Of a stretch of DNA of 64,000 nucleotides, positions 34,679 through 43,309 are shown piece by piece. The notes under the pieces are model-generated. The model had not been told where the DNA came from, ran no database searches, and saw only the letters and a program-made list of their open reading frames with translations. The translations under genes and the position numbers were made by a program. Numbering within the stretch: position 1 is the stretch's first letter; every line of letters begins with the position of its first letter. The DNA lies in assembly GCF_024435075.2 (NCBI RefSeq), contig NZ_JAMZEG020000001.1, positions 434,001 to 498,000 on the forward strand, given 5' to 3'. Source of the stretch: Marinomonas maritima (GTDB lineage: Bacteria; Pseudomonadota; Gammaproteobacteria; Pseudomonadales; Marinomonadaceae).

Positions 34679-35656
34679 ATGAGCAAACGAATAGGCCTTT
34701 TGGTTAGGTTGTTATTTAACGGATTAGGAAAAGAAATTCTGAACGTCACATGGACGCTTTATAAAATCATGATTCCGATGGTTATTATCATCAAAGTCAT
34801 CGAAGAATTCGGCGGCATCGTGTTACTAAGCCAATGGTTGAGCCCTATTATGTCGTTGGTGGGTTTGCCCAGTGAAATGGGCTTAGTATGGGCGACCACA
34901 ATCGTGACCAATATGTACGCTGGGCTGGTGGTGTTTATGAGCATGGACACGGATTTAACCGTGGCCCAAGTGTCGGTTCTGGGGATTTTATTATTACTCG
35001 CGCATTCGCTGCCTTTAGAAGCCGCGGTAGCCAAAAAGGCAGGTGTTGGGATCATGGCGACCTTGATTATTCGTCTTGGCGGCAGTTTATTAATGGGTTG
35101 GATTTTTCATAAAATCTATCAAAGCGGGGATTTGTTAAATACGCCGGCCGACATCGTTTGGCGACATGCACCGACCAGTGACCCAAGCTATCTCGCATGG
35201 GGAATGGATCAGCTCCAAAGTTTGGTGATGATCTTTGTTGTCATTGCTGTGCTGATTACTTTTTTGCGTCTTTTAAAGCTGCTAGGTATCGAAAAACTCA
35301 TGGGGATTTTGCTTAAGCCCATTTTGTCGGTGCTTGGTATCAGCCGAGAAGCCACGAACTTAACCATCGTTGGCATCACGCTAGGTGTTTCTTTTGGTGG
35401 CGGCTTGCTTATTAATGAAGCAAAACGAGGCCACATTACCCCAAGGGATATTTTTGTCGCCATGATGTTGCTCAACCTACTGCACAGTTTGATTGAGGAC
35501 ACTTTACTGGTTCTGTTAATTGGCGCGAACTTCACCACAATATTTTGGGGGCGGATTGTATTTTCCGTCGTGGTCATTGGTATTTTAGTCTTTACTATCA
35601 ACCGAGTAGATGAAAAAACATGCCGTAAGTACCTTTATAAAAAGATCAGTACTTAA
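34679..35656 (+). CDS. Nucleoside-recognition (Gate) domain membrane protein
   Basis: A 325-residue inner-membrane protein with about eight hydrophobic segments and two Gate-type halves. Visible features include LPSEMGLVWATTIVTNMYAG, LLLLAHSLPLEAAVAKKAG, GITLGVSFGGGLLINEAKRG and MMLLNLLHSLIEDTLLVLLIGA. The substrate is unknown; related proteins occur in nucleoside and spore-maturation transporters. ATG at 34679 has GGAG 9 nt upstream, and the longer frame from 34640 lacks one. The divergent Lrp-type gene is the likely regulator. The 3' end overlaps the convergent LysR-type gene by 11 bp. Confidence 0.83.
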   Translation: MSKRIGLLVRLLFNGLGKEILNVTWTLYKIMIPMVIIIKVIEEFGGIVLLSQWLSPIMSLVGLPSEMGLVWATTIVTNMYAGLVVFMSMDTDLTVAQVSVLGILLLLAHSLPLEAAVAKKAGVGIMATLIIRLGGSLLMGWIFHKIYQSGDLLNTPADIVWRHAPTSDPSYLAWGMDQLQSLVMIFVVIAVLITFLRLLKLLGIEKLMGILLKPILSVLGISREATNLTIVGITLGVSFGGGLLINEAKRGHITPRDIFVAMMLLNLLHSLIEDTLLVLLIGANFTTIFWGRIVFSVVVIGILVFTINRVDEKTCRKYLYKKIST

Positions 35657-36569
35657 GGTTAATAATGGACTGTTCTTTTGTTAACGCCGCTTGCAGCCAG
35701 TCTTTAAAGTGGTGTGCGGCTTGATTAGTTTGCAGCCGCTTTGGGGTGGCGAGGTAGTAATGTAGACCACAGATGGGTGTCGCCATTTCTCCGGCTCCCT
35801 GTGTTAACCAGCCATTTTTGACTGAGTTGGCGACGGCCAATTGGCTAACGACGCCAATGCCTTGCCCAGAAAGCGCGGCCTGTGCCGTTAGGTTCTCATC
35901 ATTAAAATAGCGAATGCTGGGTATTTCATTTGTCACCACGTTTTTAATGGTTTCCTCTATGTTTAGGCTCGGCAAATTTGGGTTCTGCCATCGAGTGCAG
36001 AAAAAGACACTGTTTGATGGCTTTTCGCTGTGTTTCTTCCAATAGTTTGGTGTCGCAAAGAAGCCAATGGATTCTTTAATTAAAGGTTGGTAAATCAGTG
36101 AGTTTATTTCAAGTTGTTTGGGCGGTTCGCCATACCGAATCACCATATCAACGCGTCTATCATGCTCAATGTCTATGAGTGATTCTTCTGCTCTAATTTG
36201 AATGTCGATATCAGGAAATTGCTGCTGAAAACTAGCAAGATTTGGCACTAGCCACATGGCAGCAAATGAGTTTGTCGTACTGATGGTTAAGGTCCGAGGA
36301 GAACCCTTAAGTTTGTTCACCGTCGTGAGTAAATCTTGTAAAGATTGATTGGCCGCAGTAGCGAGCAATGCTCCTTCTTTGGTTAATGTGACCGTTCGTA
36401 TTTTTCGCTCAAATAACCTTATCTTTAGCGTATCTTCAAGTGCTCTGATTTGATGTGAAACAGCGGTGGGCGTCACATTCAACTCATTGGCGGCGTCTTT
36501 GAAACTGTTTAATCGAGCAGCAGACTCAAAGGCTTTAATAGCATTTAAAGAGGGAAGTTGTTGAAACAT
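35646..36569 (-). CDS. LysR-type regulator, GcvA-like
   Basis: A 307-residue LysR-type regulator. The helix-turn-helix lies at about residues 8-50 (AIKAFESAARLNSFKDAANELNV, shown in part, then TAVSHQIRALED). The effector domain has the GcvA-like LTISTTNSFAAMWLVPNLASFQ and IRYGEPP blocks. I chose ATG 36569 (MFQQLPSLNAIKAF). The frame extends to 36647 but the added residues are not family-like. It is divergent from azoR, the probable target gene. Confidence 0.9.
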   Translation of the reverse strand: MFQQLPSLNAIKAFESAARLNSFKDAANELNVTPTAVSHQIRALEDTLKIRLFERKIRTVTLTKEGALLATAANQSLQDLLTTVNKLKGSPRTLTISTTNSFAAMWLVPNLASFQQQFPDIDIQIRAEESLIDIEHDRRVDMVIRYGEPPKQLEINSLIYQPLIKESIGFFATPNYWKKHSEKPSNSVFFCTRWQNPNLPSLNIEETIKNVVTNEIPSIRYFNDENLTAQAALSGQGIGVVSQLAVANSVKNGWLTQGAGEMATPICGLHYYLATPKRLQTNQAAHHFKDWLQAALTKEQSIINLKY

Positions 36570-36684
36570 AAAAAACGCCATATAGATGAGAATATATACT
36601 TTATAAGCAAAATAAGATCCGTTGTCATCAAAACTATTTCTGAACACACTATGCCGACTAACTATTCATAATAGAGGCGTAAAA

Positions 36685-37344
36685 ATGAAAAAAATCCTAC
36701 ATATTGATTCCAGTGTTCGTAGAACTGATAACTCAACCGCAAGTTATAATTCTATATCTAAAGAATTTGGCCGTTATTTTATAGCATCATGGATGAATAA
36801 AAATCATCAAGATACAGTGACTTATCGAGACCTTGGTCTTAACCCCCCTGAGTTTATTTCCCAAGAATGGATTGCGGCGGCGTTTACGCCAGAACGACAA
36901 AGAGGGAAAGAGCAGACATTAATATTGGCTCAGTCTGACCTTTATTTTGAAGAAGTGGCTCAAGCGGATGTGATTGTGATTACTGCCCCGATGTATAACT
37001 ACGGTATGCCAGCAGTATTGAAGGCATGGTTTGATCAAATGATGCGAGTGGGTAAAACCTTCACGTTTGATCTTGCGCGAGGGGACTTTCCTATTGAACC
37101 CGTGTTGTCAGGGAAAACCTTAGTGCTACTGACGTCATCCGGTGAGTTTGGCTTTGGTGCTGGTGGTGTGCGTGAGCATATGAATCATTTAAGCCCACAT
37201 ATTAAGGAACTAACTAAGTATTTAGGCGTTGATCAATTTTATGAAATTGGCTCGGAGTACCAAGAGTTTGCGGATGATCGCCATGCAGCGTCAGTTGAAA
37301 AAGCAAAACGAAACATCGAGAGTTTGGTCAAGCAAATAGGTTAA
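36685..37344 (+). CDS. azoR: FMN-dependent NADH-azoreductase AzoR
   Basis: A 219-residue flavodoxin-like cytoplasmic oxidoreductase (AcpD/AzoR family) that reduces quinones and azo compounds. Motifs are KKILHIDSSVRR (FMN phosphate loop), TAPMYNYGMPAVLKAWFDQMMRV (shown in two parts: TAPMYNYGMPAVLK and AWFDQMMRV), GKTFTF and LLTSSGEFGFGAGG. The ATG at 36685 follows AGAGGCG and matches the family start; the longer frame from 36622 does not. The divergent LysR-type gene is its likely quinone-responsive regulator. Confidence 0.92.
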   Translation: MKKILHIDSSVRRTDNSTASYNSISKEFGRYFIASWMNKNHQDTVTYRDLGLNPPEFISQEWIAAAFTPERQRGKEQTLILAQSDLYFEEVAQADVIVITAPMYNYGMPAVLKAWFDQMMRVGKTFTFDLARGDFPIEPVLSGKTLVLLTSSGEFGFGAGGVREHMNHLSPHIKELTKYLGVDQFYEIGSEYQEFADDRHAASVEKAKRNIESLVKQIG

Positions 37345-37390
37345 ATTTCTACTATTAGAACCAGGCCGCATAATATTATTTAGTGGTCTT

Positions 37391-37434
37391 AAAAGAAAAA
37401 ACAATCCCTTCCCTTGAAGATAAGAGGGAAGGGA
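37391..37434 (-). terminator. Terminator of the alpha-hydroxy-acid dehydrogenase gene
   Basis: Stem TCCCTTCCCT/AGGGAAGGGA (37405-37414, 37425-37434) with a 10-nt loop. On the minus strand it is followed by TTGTTTTTTCTTTT, and it lies directly after the minus-strand gene ending at 37446. Confidence 0.88.
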
Positions 37435-37445
37435 ATTTAGAGGTT

Positions 37446-38594
37446 CTAAGACCGAAACCGTAGGTTTTCTCTATTGAGCTGATCAATCGATGTTTTGCCC
37501 ATGAGTTTCATGTCGCGTTCGAGTTCGGCTTTCATCAAGCCTAATGCGCGTTCTACGCCAGGTTGTCCGGCGGCGGCGAGTGGGTAAAGGTACATGCGGC
37601 CGATGCCGACGGCTTTGGCGCCGAGGGATAACGCTTTTAATACGTGCGTGCCACGCTGTACTCCGCTATCAAAAATCACGTCTATTTCATCGCCCACTTC
37701 GTCGACGATTTCCGCGAGTTGGTCAAACGAGCTGCGCGAGCCATCAAGTTGACGTCCGCCATGGTTGGAAATAATCACGCCAGTGCAGCCAATTTCCACC
37801 GCTTTGCGGGCGTCTTCTCGGCTCATAATGCCTTTTAAGCAAAACTGACCGTCCCAAAATTTAACCATTTCCGCTACATCATCCCAGTTCATTGATGGGT
37901 CAAGCATGTTGGTAAAGTAGTCGCCAATAGAGGTAGCGCCTTTCCCCATGTCTACGTGCTCATCCAACTGCGGCAGGCTAAAAGGCTCGTGGGTGACATA
38001 GTTAATGCCCCACATAGGCTTGAGGACAAATTGCAGCATGCCTTTTAAGTTCAATTTAAAAGGAATAGAAAAACCAGTGCGCAAGTCTCTTTCCCTGTTG
38101 CCGCCGGTGATCGAATCGACGGTTAGCATCATCACTTGTACGCCGGCATCTTTGGCGCGTTGCATCATGGTACGGTTCAGCTTTCGGTCTTTATGAAAAT
38201 AGAATTGATACGCCTGAGGTGTGGAGGTTTGCTTGGCAATTTCTTCCATGCTGACAGTGCCTAGCGACGATACACCAAACATAGTGCCGTATTTTTCGGC
38301 GGCATTGGCAACGGCTCTTTCTCCGTCATGATGGAATAAACGTTGTAAAGCGGTGGGCGAACAATAGACGGGAAGATCGAGTTTTTGTCCCATCACGGTG
38401 ACCGATAGGTCGACGTCTTTTACGCCTGTAAGAACGCTAGGAACCAAGTCGCAGGTTTCGAACGCGGCGGTGTTGCGGCGGTAGGTCGATTCATCGTCAG
38501 AGCCGCCATCAATATAATTAAAGATCGGACTGGGTAAACGCTTTTTAGCCAGAATACGAAAATCGTGGAAGTTATGGCAGTCTTTAAGACGCAT
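37446..38594 (-). CDS. FMN-dependent alpha-hydroxy-acid dehydrogenase (LldD-like)
   Basis: A 382-residue TIM-barrel flavoenzyme of the L-lactate / mandelate dehydrogenase family. Key blocks are FNYIDGGSDDESTYRRN (Tyr near residue 27), YCSPTALQRLFHHDGE, GVSSLGTVSMEEIA, QFYFHKDR, LTVDSITGGNRERDLR, then the catalytic ISNHGGRQLDGSRS (active-site His and substrate Arg), FDSGVQRGTHVLKAL and VGIGRMYLYPLAA. It oxidises an L-2-hydroxy acid to the keto acid. It is divergent from a LysR-type gene that probably controls it. Lactate permease genes are absent, so the precise substrate is open. Confidence 0.92.
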   Translation of the reverse strand: MRLKDCHNFHDFRILAKKRLPSPIFNYIDGGSDDESTYRRNTAAFETCDLVPSVLTGVKDVDLSVTVMGQKLDLPVYCSPTALQRLFHHDGERAVANAAEKYGTMFGVSSLGTVSMEEIAKQTSTPQAYQFYFHKDRKLNRTMMQRAKDAGVQVMMLTVDSITGGNRERDLRTGFSIPFKLNLKGMLQFVLKPMWGINYVTHEPFSLPQLDEHVDMGKGATSIGDYFTNMLDPSMNWDDVAEMVKFWDGQFCLKGIMSREDARKAVEIGCTGVIISNHGGRQLDGSRSSFDQLAEIVDEVGDEIDVIFDSGVQRGTHVLKALSLGAKAVGIGRMYLYPLAAAGQPGVERALGLMKAELERDMKLMGKTSIDQLNRENLRFRS

Positions 38595-38723
38595 GGACCT
38601 TGCTCCTTTTTAGTCGAGTCTATTTGTTATTCTTAATCATAGTCCTTGATTGATTTATAATAAATACGACATAAAATAATAAACTCTTTCTAAAAACGAC
38701 CTAATAAAATAGGAGCAAGTTCT

Positions 38724-39623
38724 TTGAACGCTGCAGATTTAACGCTTTTTGTGAATGTCGCCGACGCAGGTTCGTTCAATAAAGCCGCGCAATACGCGGG
38801 TTTGTCGACGCCTGCACTGAGCAAGCGCATTAGTAAGCTAGAGCAGGGTCTTGGTGTACAACTGATTCATCGCACGACAAGGCGTTTAAGTCTGACGGAA
38901 GCGGGTGAAAGTCTTTACGTTCATGCTAAAAATATAGAAGGCCAAGTGAGTGATGCCGTCGCTTCGGTGTCGGCGTTTAGCCAAGGCTTGAGTGGCAGTA
39001 TTAAAATTTCAGTTCCAACGATTTCGGGAGAATTGCTTTTGGCGGAAGCCATTGCCGAGTTTTGTCAAAAATACCCTAATATCACGATAGACATGCGCCT
39101 CGAAAATGACTTTGTGGATTTGGTGGCAGAAGGGCTCGACCTTGCGATTCGCACTGGCAAGCTTGAAGATTCGAGCTTGATTGCCAAGCCTCTGATTCAA
39201 TCGAATTGGGTGGTTTGCTGTTCACCGAGCTATCTTGAAAAGCATGGTGACGTCTCAAGCCTAGACGCATTGAAAAGCCATAACTGTTTGGCTTATACCT
39301 ACCAAGCACAAGGGTCTTTTGATTGGCGCTTTACAAAAAATGGCATTGAAGAAAGTGTTCGTATCAGTGGCAGTTTTGCGACCAATAACGCCCAAGCTTT
39401 ACGCAAAGCCGCCTTGGCGGGTTTTGGTATTGTCTATGTTCCGCGTTGCTGTGTGTATGAAGACTTGCTGCAAGGCAAGCTGGTGGTTATTTTGCCCGAT
39501 TATCAACCGAGACGACTTGGGGTTTACGCTATTTACCCTTTTACTAAATATTTACCCGAAAAGTTAAGACTACTGATAGAACACATTAAGCAGGCTTACC
39601 AAGATAAAAAAGCGTATTTTTAA
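38724..39623 (+). CDS. LysR-type regulator (AaeR/CrgA-like)
   Basis: A 299-residue LysR-type regulator. The helix-turn-helix covers DLTLFVNVADAGSFNKAAQY and LSTPALSKRISKLEQGLG; HRTTRRLSLTEAGE follows. The effector domain contains SGSIKISVPTISGELLLAEAI and LDLAIRTGKLEDSSLIAKPL. The start is TTG at 38724 with AGGAG 8 nt upstream, giving the normal family N-terminus MNAADLTLFV. It is divergent from the alpha-hydroxy-acid dehydrogenase gene and is its likely regulator. Confidence 0.92.
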   Translation: MNAADLTLFVNVADAGSFNKAAQYAGLSTPALSKRISKLEQGLGVQLIHRTTRRLSLTEAGESLYVHAKNIEGQVSDAVASVSAFSQGLSGSIKISVPTISGELLLAEAIAEFCQKYPNITIDMRLENDFVDLVAEGLDLAIRTGKLEDSSLIAKPLIQSNWVVCCSPSYLEKHGDVSSLDALKSHNCLAYTYQAQGSFDWRFTKNGIEESVRISGSFATNNAQALRKAALAGFGIVYVPRCCVYEDLLQGKLVVILPDYQPRRLGVYAIYPFTKYLPEKLRLLIEHIKQAYQDKKAYF

Positions 39624-39711
39624 TAAAACCGTTTGAAAAGGGTGCTTTTCATTTGGTTCTCTTGTCATTATTCTTGTTGTCTATTTAATTGCTTTTACGA
39701 TGGAAATGCTT

Positions 39712-39954
39712 ATGTCGGGTCAAGGTTCTGGTGGCAATGTACTTGCCGCAATTTGCAGTGTTTTTGTTCCTGGGTTGGGTCAGTTGGTTCAAGGTCGTAT
39801 TTTTATGGCGTTGTTCTTTTTTGTAACAACGGCCGTTTCTTATGCATTAGGGGCAACCGTGATTTTGTTCTTCATGTGGTTGGTTGGCGGTATATTGCAC
39901 CTTTGGGCAATCATTGATGCTGCGCGTTTTTCTAGACTACCCACGATTTTATAA
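39712..39954 (+). CDS. Small TM2-like membrane protein
   Basis: An 80-residue protein with a Gly-rich N-terminus (SGQGSGGN) and two or three hydrophobic segments: VLAAICSVFVPGLGQLVQGR, FMALFFFVTTAVSYALGATV and ILFFMWLVGGILHLWAIIDA. The PGLGQ turn between helices recalls TM2-like small membrane proteins. The ATG at 39712 has GGAA upstream; ATGs at 39700 and 39706 are in frame. Function is unknown, and no operon partner is evident. Confidence 0.7.
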   Translation: MSGQGSGGNVLAAICSVFVPGLGQLVQGRIFMALFFFVTTAVSYALGATVILFFMWLVGGILHLWAIIDAARFSRLPTIL

Positions 39955-40007
39955 TGCGATAATCCGCTAAGTGAGTAAGAAAGGAAAAAAGAACAGGTAG
40001 CCAAAGA

Positions 40008-40988
40008 CTATCTGTTGAGTTGTTCTTTATTTGCACAGTTTTGAGAAATGTCACCATTGAGTGCATTGATCAGGTTATCTACGGCGCACGTGATCATTTT
40101 AAGCCGCGTTTCTGTGGTTGCAGAACCAATATGCGGAAATAAGACCGCGTTATCTAGTTTGCAAAGTGGTGAGCTGGCCGGTAGTGGTTCGACTTCAAAT
40201 ACGTCTAGCCCTGCGGCACGAATGGTGCCATTGCTTAAGGCTTCGACAAGAGCGGCTTCATCGATTACTTTGCCACGGGAACCATTGATGAAAATAGCAC
40301 TTTTCTTCATCATGGCGAATTCTTTCGCACCGATGAGACGTTCAGTCTGAGATGTTAATGGCGTCATTACACAGACAAAATCGGATGTTTTAAGTAGTTC
40401 TTCCATGTCCATAAAAGTGGCGTTTAAGTCTTGTTCAGCGTCCGGTTTACGATGTCGATTGCTGTACTGAATTTTCATATCAAAACCAAAATGCCCGCGC
40501 TTTGCGATGGCGTATCCGATTCTGCCCATGCCAATAATGCCTAAGGTTTTACCGTGTACGTCTGTCCCGTAAAGAGATTCGCCTATGTTACTTGTCCAGC
40601 GGCCTTCTCGTACCATATTGGATAACTCAATGGCTCGACGAGCGGTACACATAATAAGAGTGAATAGGGTGTCGGCGGTAGTTTCATTCAGTACGCCTGG
40701 CGTGTGCATTAAGGGGATGCCACGCTGGCTCAGGTATGTTAAGTCAAACTTATCCGTACCGACAGAAATGGTGGAAGCGGCCTGTAGTCGAGGCGCCAGA
40801 TCTAGTAACGTAGGTGGCATGCTCGTGCTATTGGATCCGATAAGGCCTTCAGTTTCAGAGAGTGCGATCACAAATGCGTCTTTGTTGGATTCATTCATTC
40901 CATCAAAAAAAGTGACGTCAAACTGATCGTCGAGTCGTTGGCGTTCTTGTGCTGGAATGTCTCGGTATAAAATGACTTTTTTCTTCAC
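40008..40988 (-). CDS. kguD: D-isomer 2-hydroxyacid dehydrogenase, KguD/GhrB type
   Basis: A 326-residue NAD(P)-dependent reductase that probably converts 2-keto-6-phosphogluconate to 6-phosphogluconate. Family features are RLQAASTISVGTDKFDL, NETTADTLFTLIM, the Rossmann motif GIIGMGRIGYAIAKRGHFGF, INGSRGKVIDE (Arg), DVFEVEPLPASSPL (Glu) and FPHIGSATTETR (catalytic His). It follows the sugar kinase gene by 1 bp, and a LacI-type regulator lies upstream: the ptxS-kguK-kguD set of pseudomonads without kguE and kguT. A glyoxylate/hydroxypyruvate reductase role is the alternative. Confidence 0.85.
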   Translation of the reverse strand: MKKKVILYRDIPAQERQRLDDQFDVTFFDGMNESNKDAFVIALSETEGLIGSNSTSMPPTLLDLAPRLQAASTISVGTDKFDLTYLSQRGIPLMHTPGVLNETTADTLFTLIMCTARRAIELSNMVREGRWTSNIGESLYGTDVHGKTLGIIGMGRIGYAIAKRGHFGFDMKIQYSNRHRKPDAEQDLNATFMDMEELLKTSDFVCVMTPLTSQTERLIGAKEFAMMKKSAIFINGSRGKVIDEAALVEALSNGTIRAAGLDVFEVEPLPASSPLCKLDNAVLFPHIGSATTETRLKMITCAVDNLINALNGDISQNCANKEQLNR

Positions 40989-40989
40989 C

Positions 40990-41949
40990 CTACCATACCT
41001 TTTCTAAACTATTTAAGTGAGCTCGAGTCGGCAGCGCTTCACTGTCTCCGCGAACTTGGACAGTTAAAGAGCCTAGCAGATTTCCACGTCGAGCAGCTTG
41101 TTCCATCGTTTGACCATCGAGTAGCGCAGATATCACCCCAACGGCAAAGCTATCGCCAGCACCAACGGTATCGACCACTTTCTCGACAGGAATCCCCGTC
41201 ACAGTGCCAGATTCGCCATTAGTGGTTTTGAAATACGCGCCGTCACTGCCAAGTTTGACGATGACCGCTTTTACGCCATGTTGAAGGTAAAAGTCTGCAA
41301 TGTTTTCTGGTTGGTCACTGCCTGTGAGTATTTTACCTTCTTCTATACCAGGTAAGACGATGTCGCTGGTGAAGGCAAATTCATTGATGGTCGCAATCAT
41401 GGTTGCTTGATCAGACCATAGGGAAGGGCGTAGGTTGGTATCAAAAGAGACACTGCAGCCTTGTTTCTTAGCGAGTTCTAATGCGTGTTTCGCAGCGCCT
41501 CGCATTGGCACGGACACCGCTGCAGCTATGCCAGTTAGGTGTAAATGTGCGCCAGTTTTGAAAAGGCTGGCGTCAATGTCTGCCGCGCTTAATGTGGACG
41601 CCGCAGAATTGCGGCGGAAGTACTCGACTTTTGGGTCGCTGCCGTCGGTGACATTCGATTTCAACATAAAGCCCGTTGCATGCTGGGCGCTTTCAGATAT
41701 CCAGTCCGTACGAATGTTTTCTTTGTTGATCGTTTGGCGGATGAATTCACCAAAACTGTCTTTGCCCACTTTGCTTATGTAAGAGGATTCAAAACCCAGA
41801 CGTGCCATGCCAATGGTGACATTAACTTCTGCGCCAGCTAAAGAGCGATTAAACGTCTTAATATCTGCAAGCTGCCCCGTGGTGTTGGCAACAAACATCG
41901 CCATGGCTTCACCCAGCGTGACAAAAGAGTGTGGTTGAGTCGTGTCCAT
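40990..41949 (-). CDS. kguK: PfkB-family ketogluconate kinase (KguK/KdgK)
   Basis: A 319-residue ribokinase-type enzyme. The N-terminus has TLGEAMAMFVAN, then FNRSLAGAEVNVTIGMARLG. Substrate-region residues follow (KVEYFRRNSAAS), then KLGSDGAYF and the anion-hole/catalytic motif VDTVGAGDSFAVG near the C-terminus with the catalytic Asp. Sequence alone cannot separate 2-ketogluconate kinase from 2-keto-3-deoxygluconate kinase; the KguD-like partner 1 bp downstream favours 2-ketogluconate. A LacI-type operator candidate lies 60-80 bp upstream. Confidence 0.88.
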   Translation of the reverse strand: MDTTQPHSFVTLGEAMAMFVANTTGQLADIKTFNRSLAGAEVNVTIGMARLGFESSYISKVGKDSFGEFIRQTINKENIRTDWISESAQHATGFMLKSNVTDGSDPKVEYFRRNSAASTLSAADIDASLFKTGAHLHLTGIAAAVSVPMRGAAKHALELAKKQGCSVSFDTNLRPSLWSDQATMIATINEFAFTSDIVLPGIEEGKILTGSDQPENIADFYLQHGVKAVIVKLGSDGAYFKTTNGESGTVTGIPVEKVVDTVGAGDSFAVGVISALLDGQTMEQAARRGNLLGSLTVQVRGDSEALPTRAHLNSLEKVW

Positions 41950-42009
41950 ATGCGCTCCGCGTTTCGTTTTTATCGTTATTAATGGTCAAAAGTTCATGTG
42001 GCCAAAGTA

Positions 42010-42029
42010 TCATGGGATCGGTTCCATGA
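42010..42029. promoter_or_regulatory. Candidate LacI/PtxS-type operator
   Basis: A 20-bp near-palindrome, TCATGGGATCGGTTCCATGA, with arms TCATGG/CCATGA and a central CG. LacI-family sites have this form; the pseudomonad PtxS site (TGAAACCGGTTTCA) shares CGGTT. It is upstream of the kinase-reductase genes and downstream of the LacI-type regulator. Confidence 0.55.
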
Positions 42030-42111
42030 AAAGTAAAACGACCACAGAGTAGAGGTGTTCTTTCGTTCGATTCGTCTGCTTAGAGAGGGTTAGGTGACAA
42101 AATTTGAGCGG

Positions 42112-43125
42112 TTAAGTCGATTGTCGAATAACGAGTTCGGCTTTGAGCTTAATGTGTTGCGCAGGTTCGTTGTTGTCTTGGACTCTCGCCAGTAAACGCT
42201 CGCAAGCGGTTTGCCCTATGACCCTTGTAGGTTGACGCATAACGGTGATACCGCCTTCAAAAAGCTGCGCCCACTCTGGATCGTCAATCGAAATGAGCCC
42301 TATTTGTGAGCCAATGTGTATGTCGAGCTGTTTCAAGGCTTTCGCGGTGCTCATCATCGCTACGCCGTTGGTTGTGAAAATGGCTTTTTTGCGATTAGGG
42401 TGCGAGACGATAAAGTCTTGAATAACCTTAATGAGCAAATCCACACTCATTTTCTCGATTTCTATAATCTCACAGCTAATGTCGTTGTTTTCTCGGGTGA
42501 ACGCTTTTATCGCGTCGACTCTAGCTTGGCGAGGGTCTATGGCGATGGATTCCGTCACCACCAAAATGGATTGGTAGGCTTTTGTTTGTAGATGTGTGCA
42601 TACCTCTTTGACAGCCGCTTCGTTGTCTAGCCCAACGGTATCAAATCCAAGCGAAGTATCGATTCGATCGACGAGAACCAAAGGGCAAGAGATTCGTTTC
42701 AAATTGGTGATTTGTTTTTGCGCCATGCCGGCGGTATTGACGATTATGCCATCGACTCGATGTGCTTCGAGTAGTGTTAAATAGCTGTCTTGTAACTCTT
42801 TCTGATTGTCTGTGTTGCATACCATGAGCATGTAACCTTCACGTCGACAAACATGCTCTATGCCCTGAAGAACATCAATGGAGTATGGGTTAGTAACATC
42901 CGCCAGTAGTAGTCCAATAAGCTTTGAGTGCCCTGCTTTTAGCATTCTGGCAGAGTGATTTGGACGGAAATGAAGATGCTCTATTGCTTGAAATATTTTT
43001 TCACGTAAGGGGTCTGATAGCTTATCTTGTTCGCCATTGAGATAGCGTGAAACACTTGTCTTACCTACTTTTGCGTATTTAGCAACGTCAGAAATAGTCG
43101 CGAAGCCTTTGCTTTTGTTTTGCAA
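42112..43125 (-). CDS. LacI-family regulator, PtxS-like
   Basis: A 337-residue repressor. The helix-turn-helix covers TISDVAKYAKVGKTSVSRYLNG with the hinge helix HFRPNHSARML. The effector domain has a periplasmic-binding fold: LIGLLLADVTNPYSIDVLQGIE, VDGIIVNTAGM, LVLVDRIDT, GLISIDDPEWAQLFEGGITVMRQPT. It heads a minus-strand cluster with ketogluconate kinase and reductase genes and probably represses them until 2-ketogluconate or a related sugar acid binds. Confidence 0.9.
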   Translation of the reverse strand: MQNKSKGFATISDVAKYAKVGKTSVSRYLNGEQDKLSDPLREKIFQAIEHLHFRPNHSARMLKAGHSKLIGLLLADVTNPYSIDVLQGIEHVCRREGYMLMVCNTDNQKELQDSYLTLLEAHRVDGIIVNTAGMAQKQITNLKRISCPLVLVDRIDTSLGFDTVGLDNEAAVKEVCTHLQTKAYQSILVVTESIAIDPRQARVDAIKAFTRENNDISCEIIEIEKMSVDLLIKVIQDFIVSHPNRKKAIFTTNGVAMMSTAKALKQLDIHIGSQIGLISIDDPEWAQLFEGGITVMRQPTRVIGQTACERLLARVQDNNEPAQHIKLKAELVIRQST

Positions 43126-43309
43126 TATATTATCTCAATGATTGTTTTTTTAAATGAAAAAAAATCCCATTCAAAAGTGGCATATAAACAGGTATTTCAT
43201 CGTACTTTAAACTATGATCCTACTACTGCGCAATTACGTGAGGTTGATTCCGTATTTTCGTTTATCCATTTTTATTTATTAATATCTATCTCTCGATAGC
43301 AGGAGCTTT

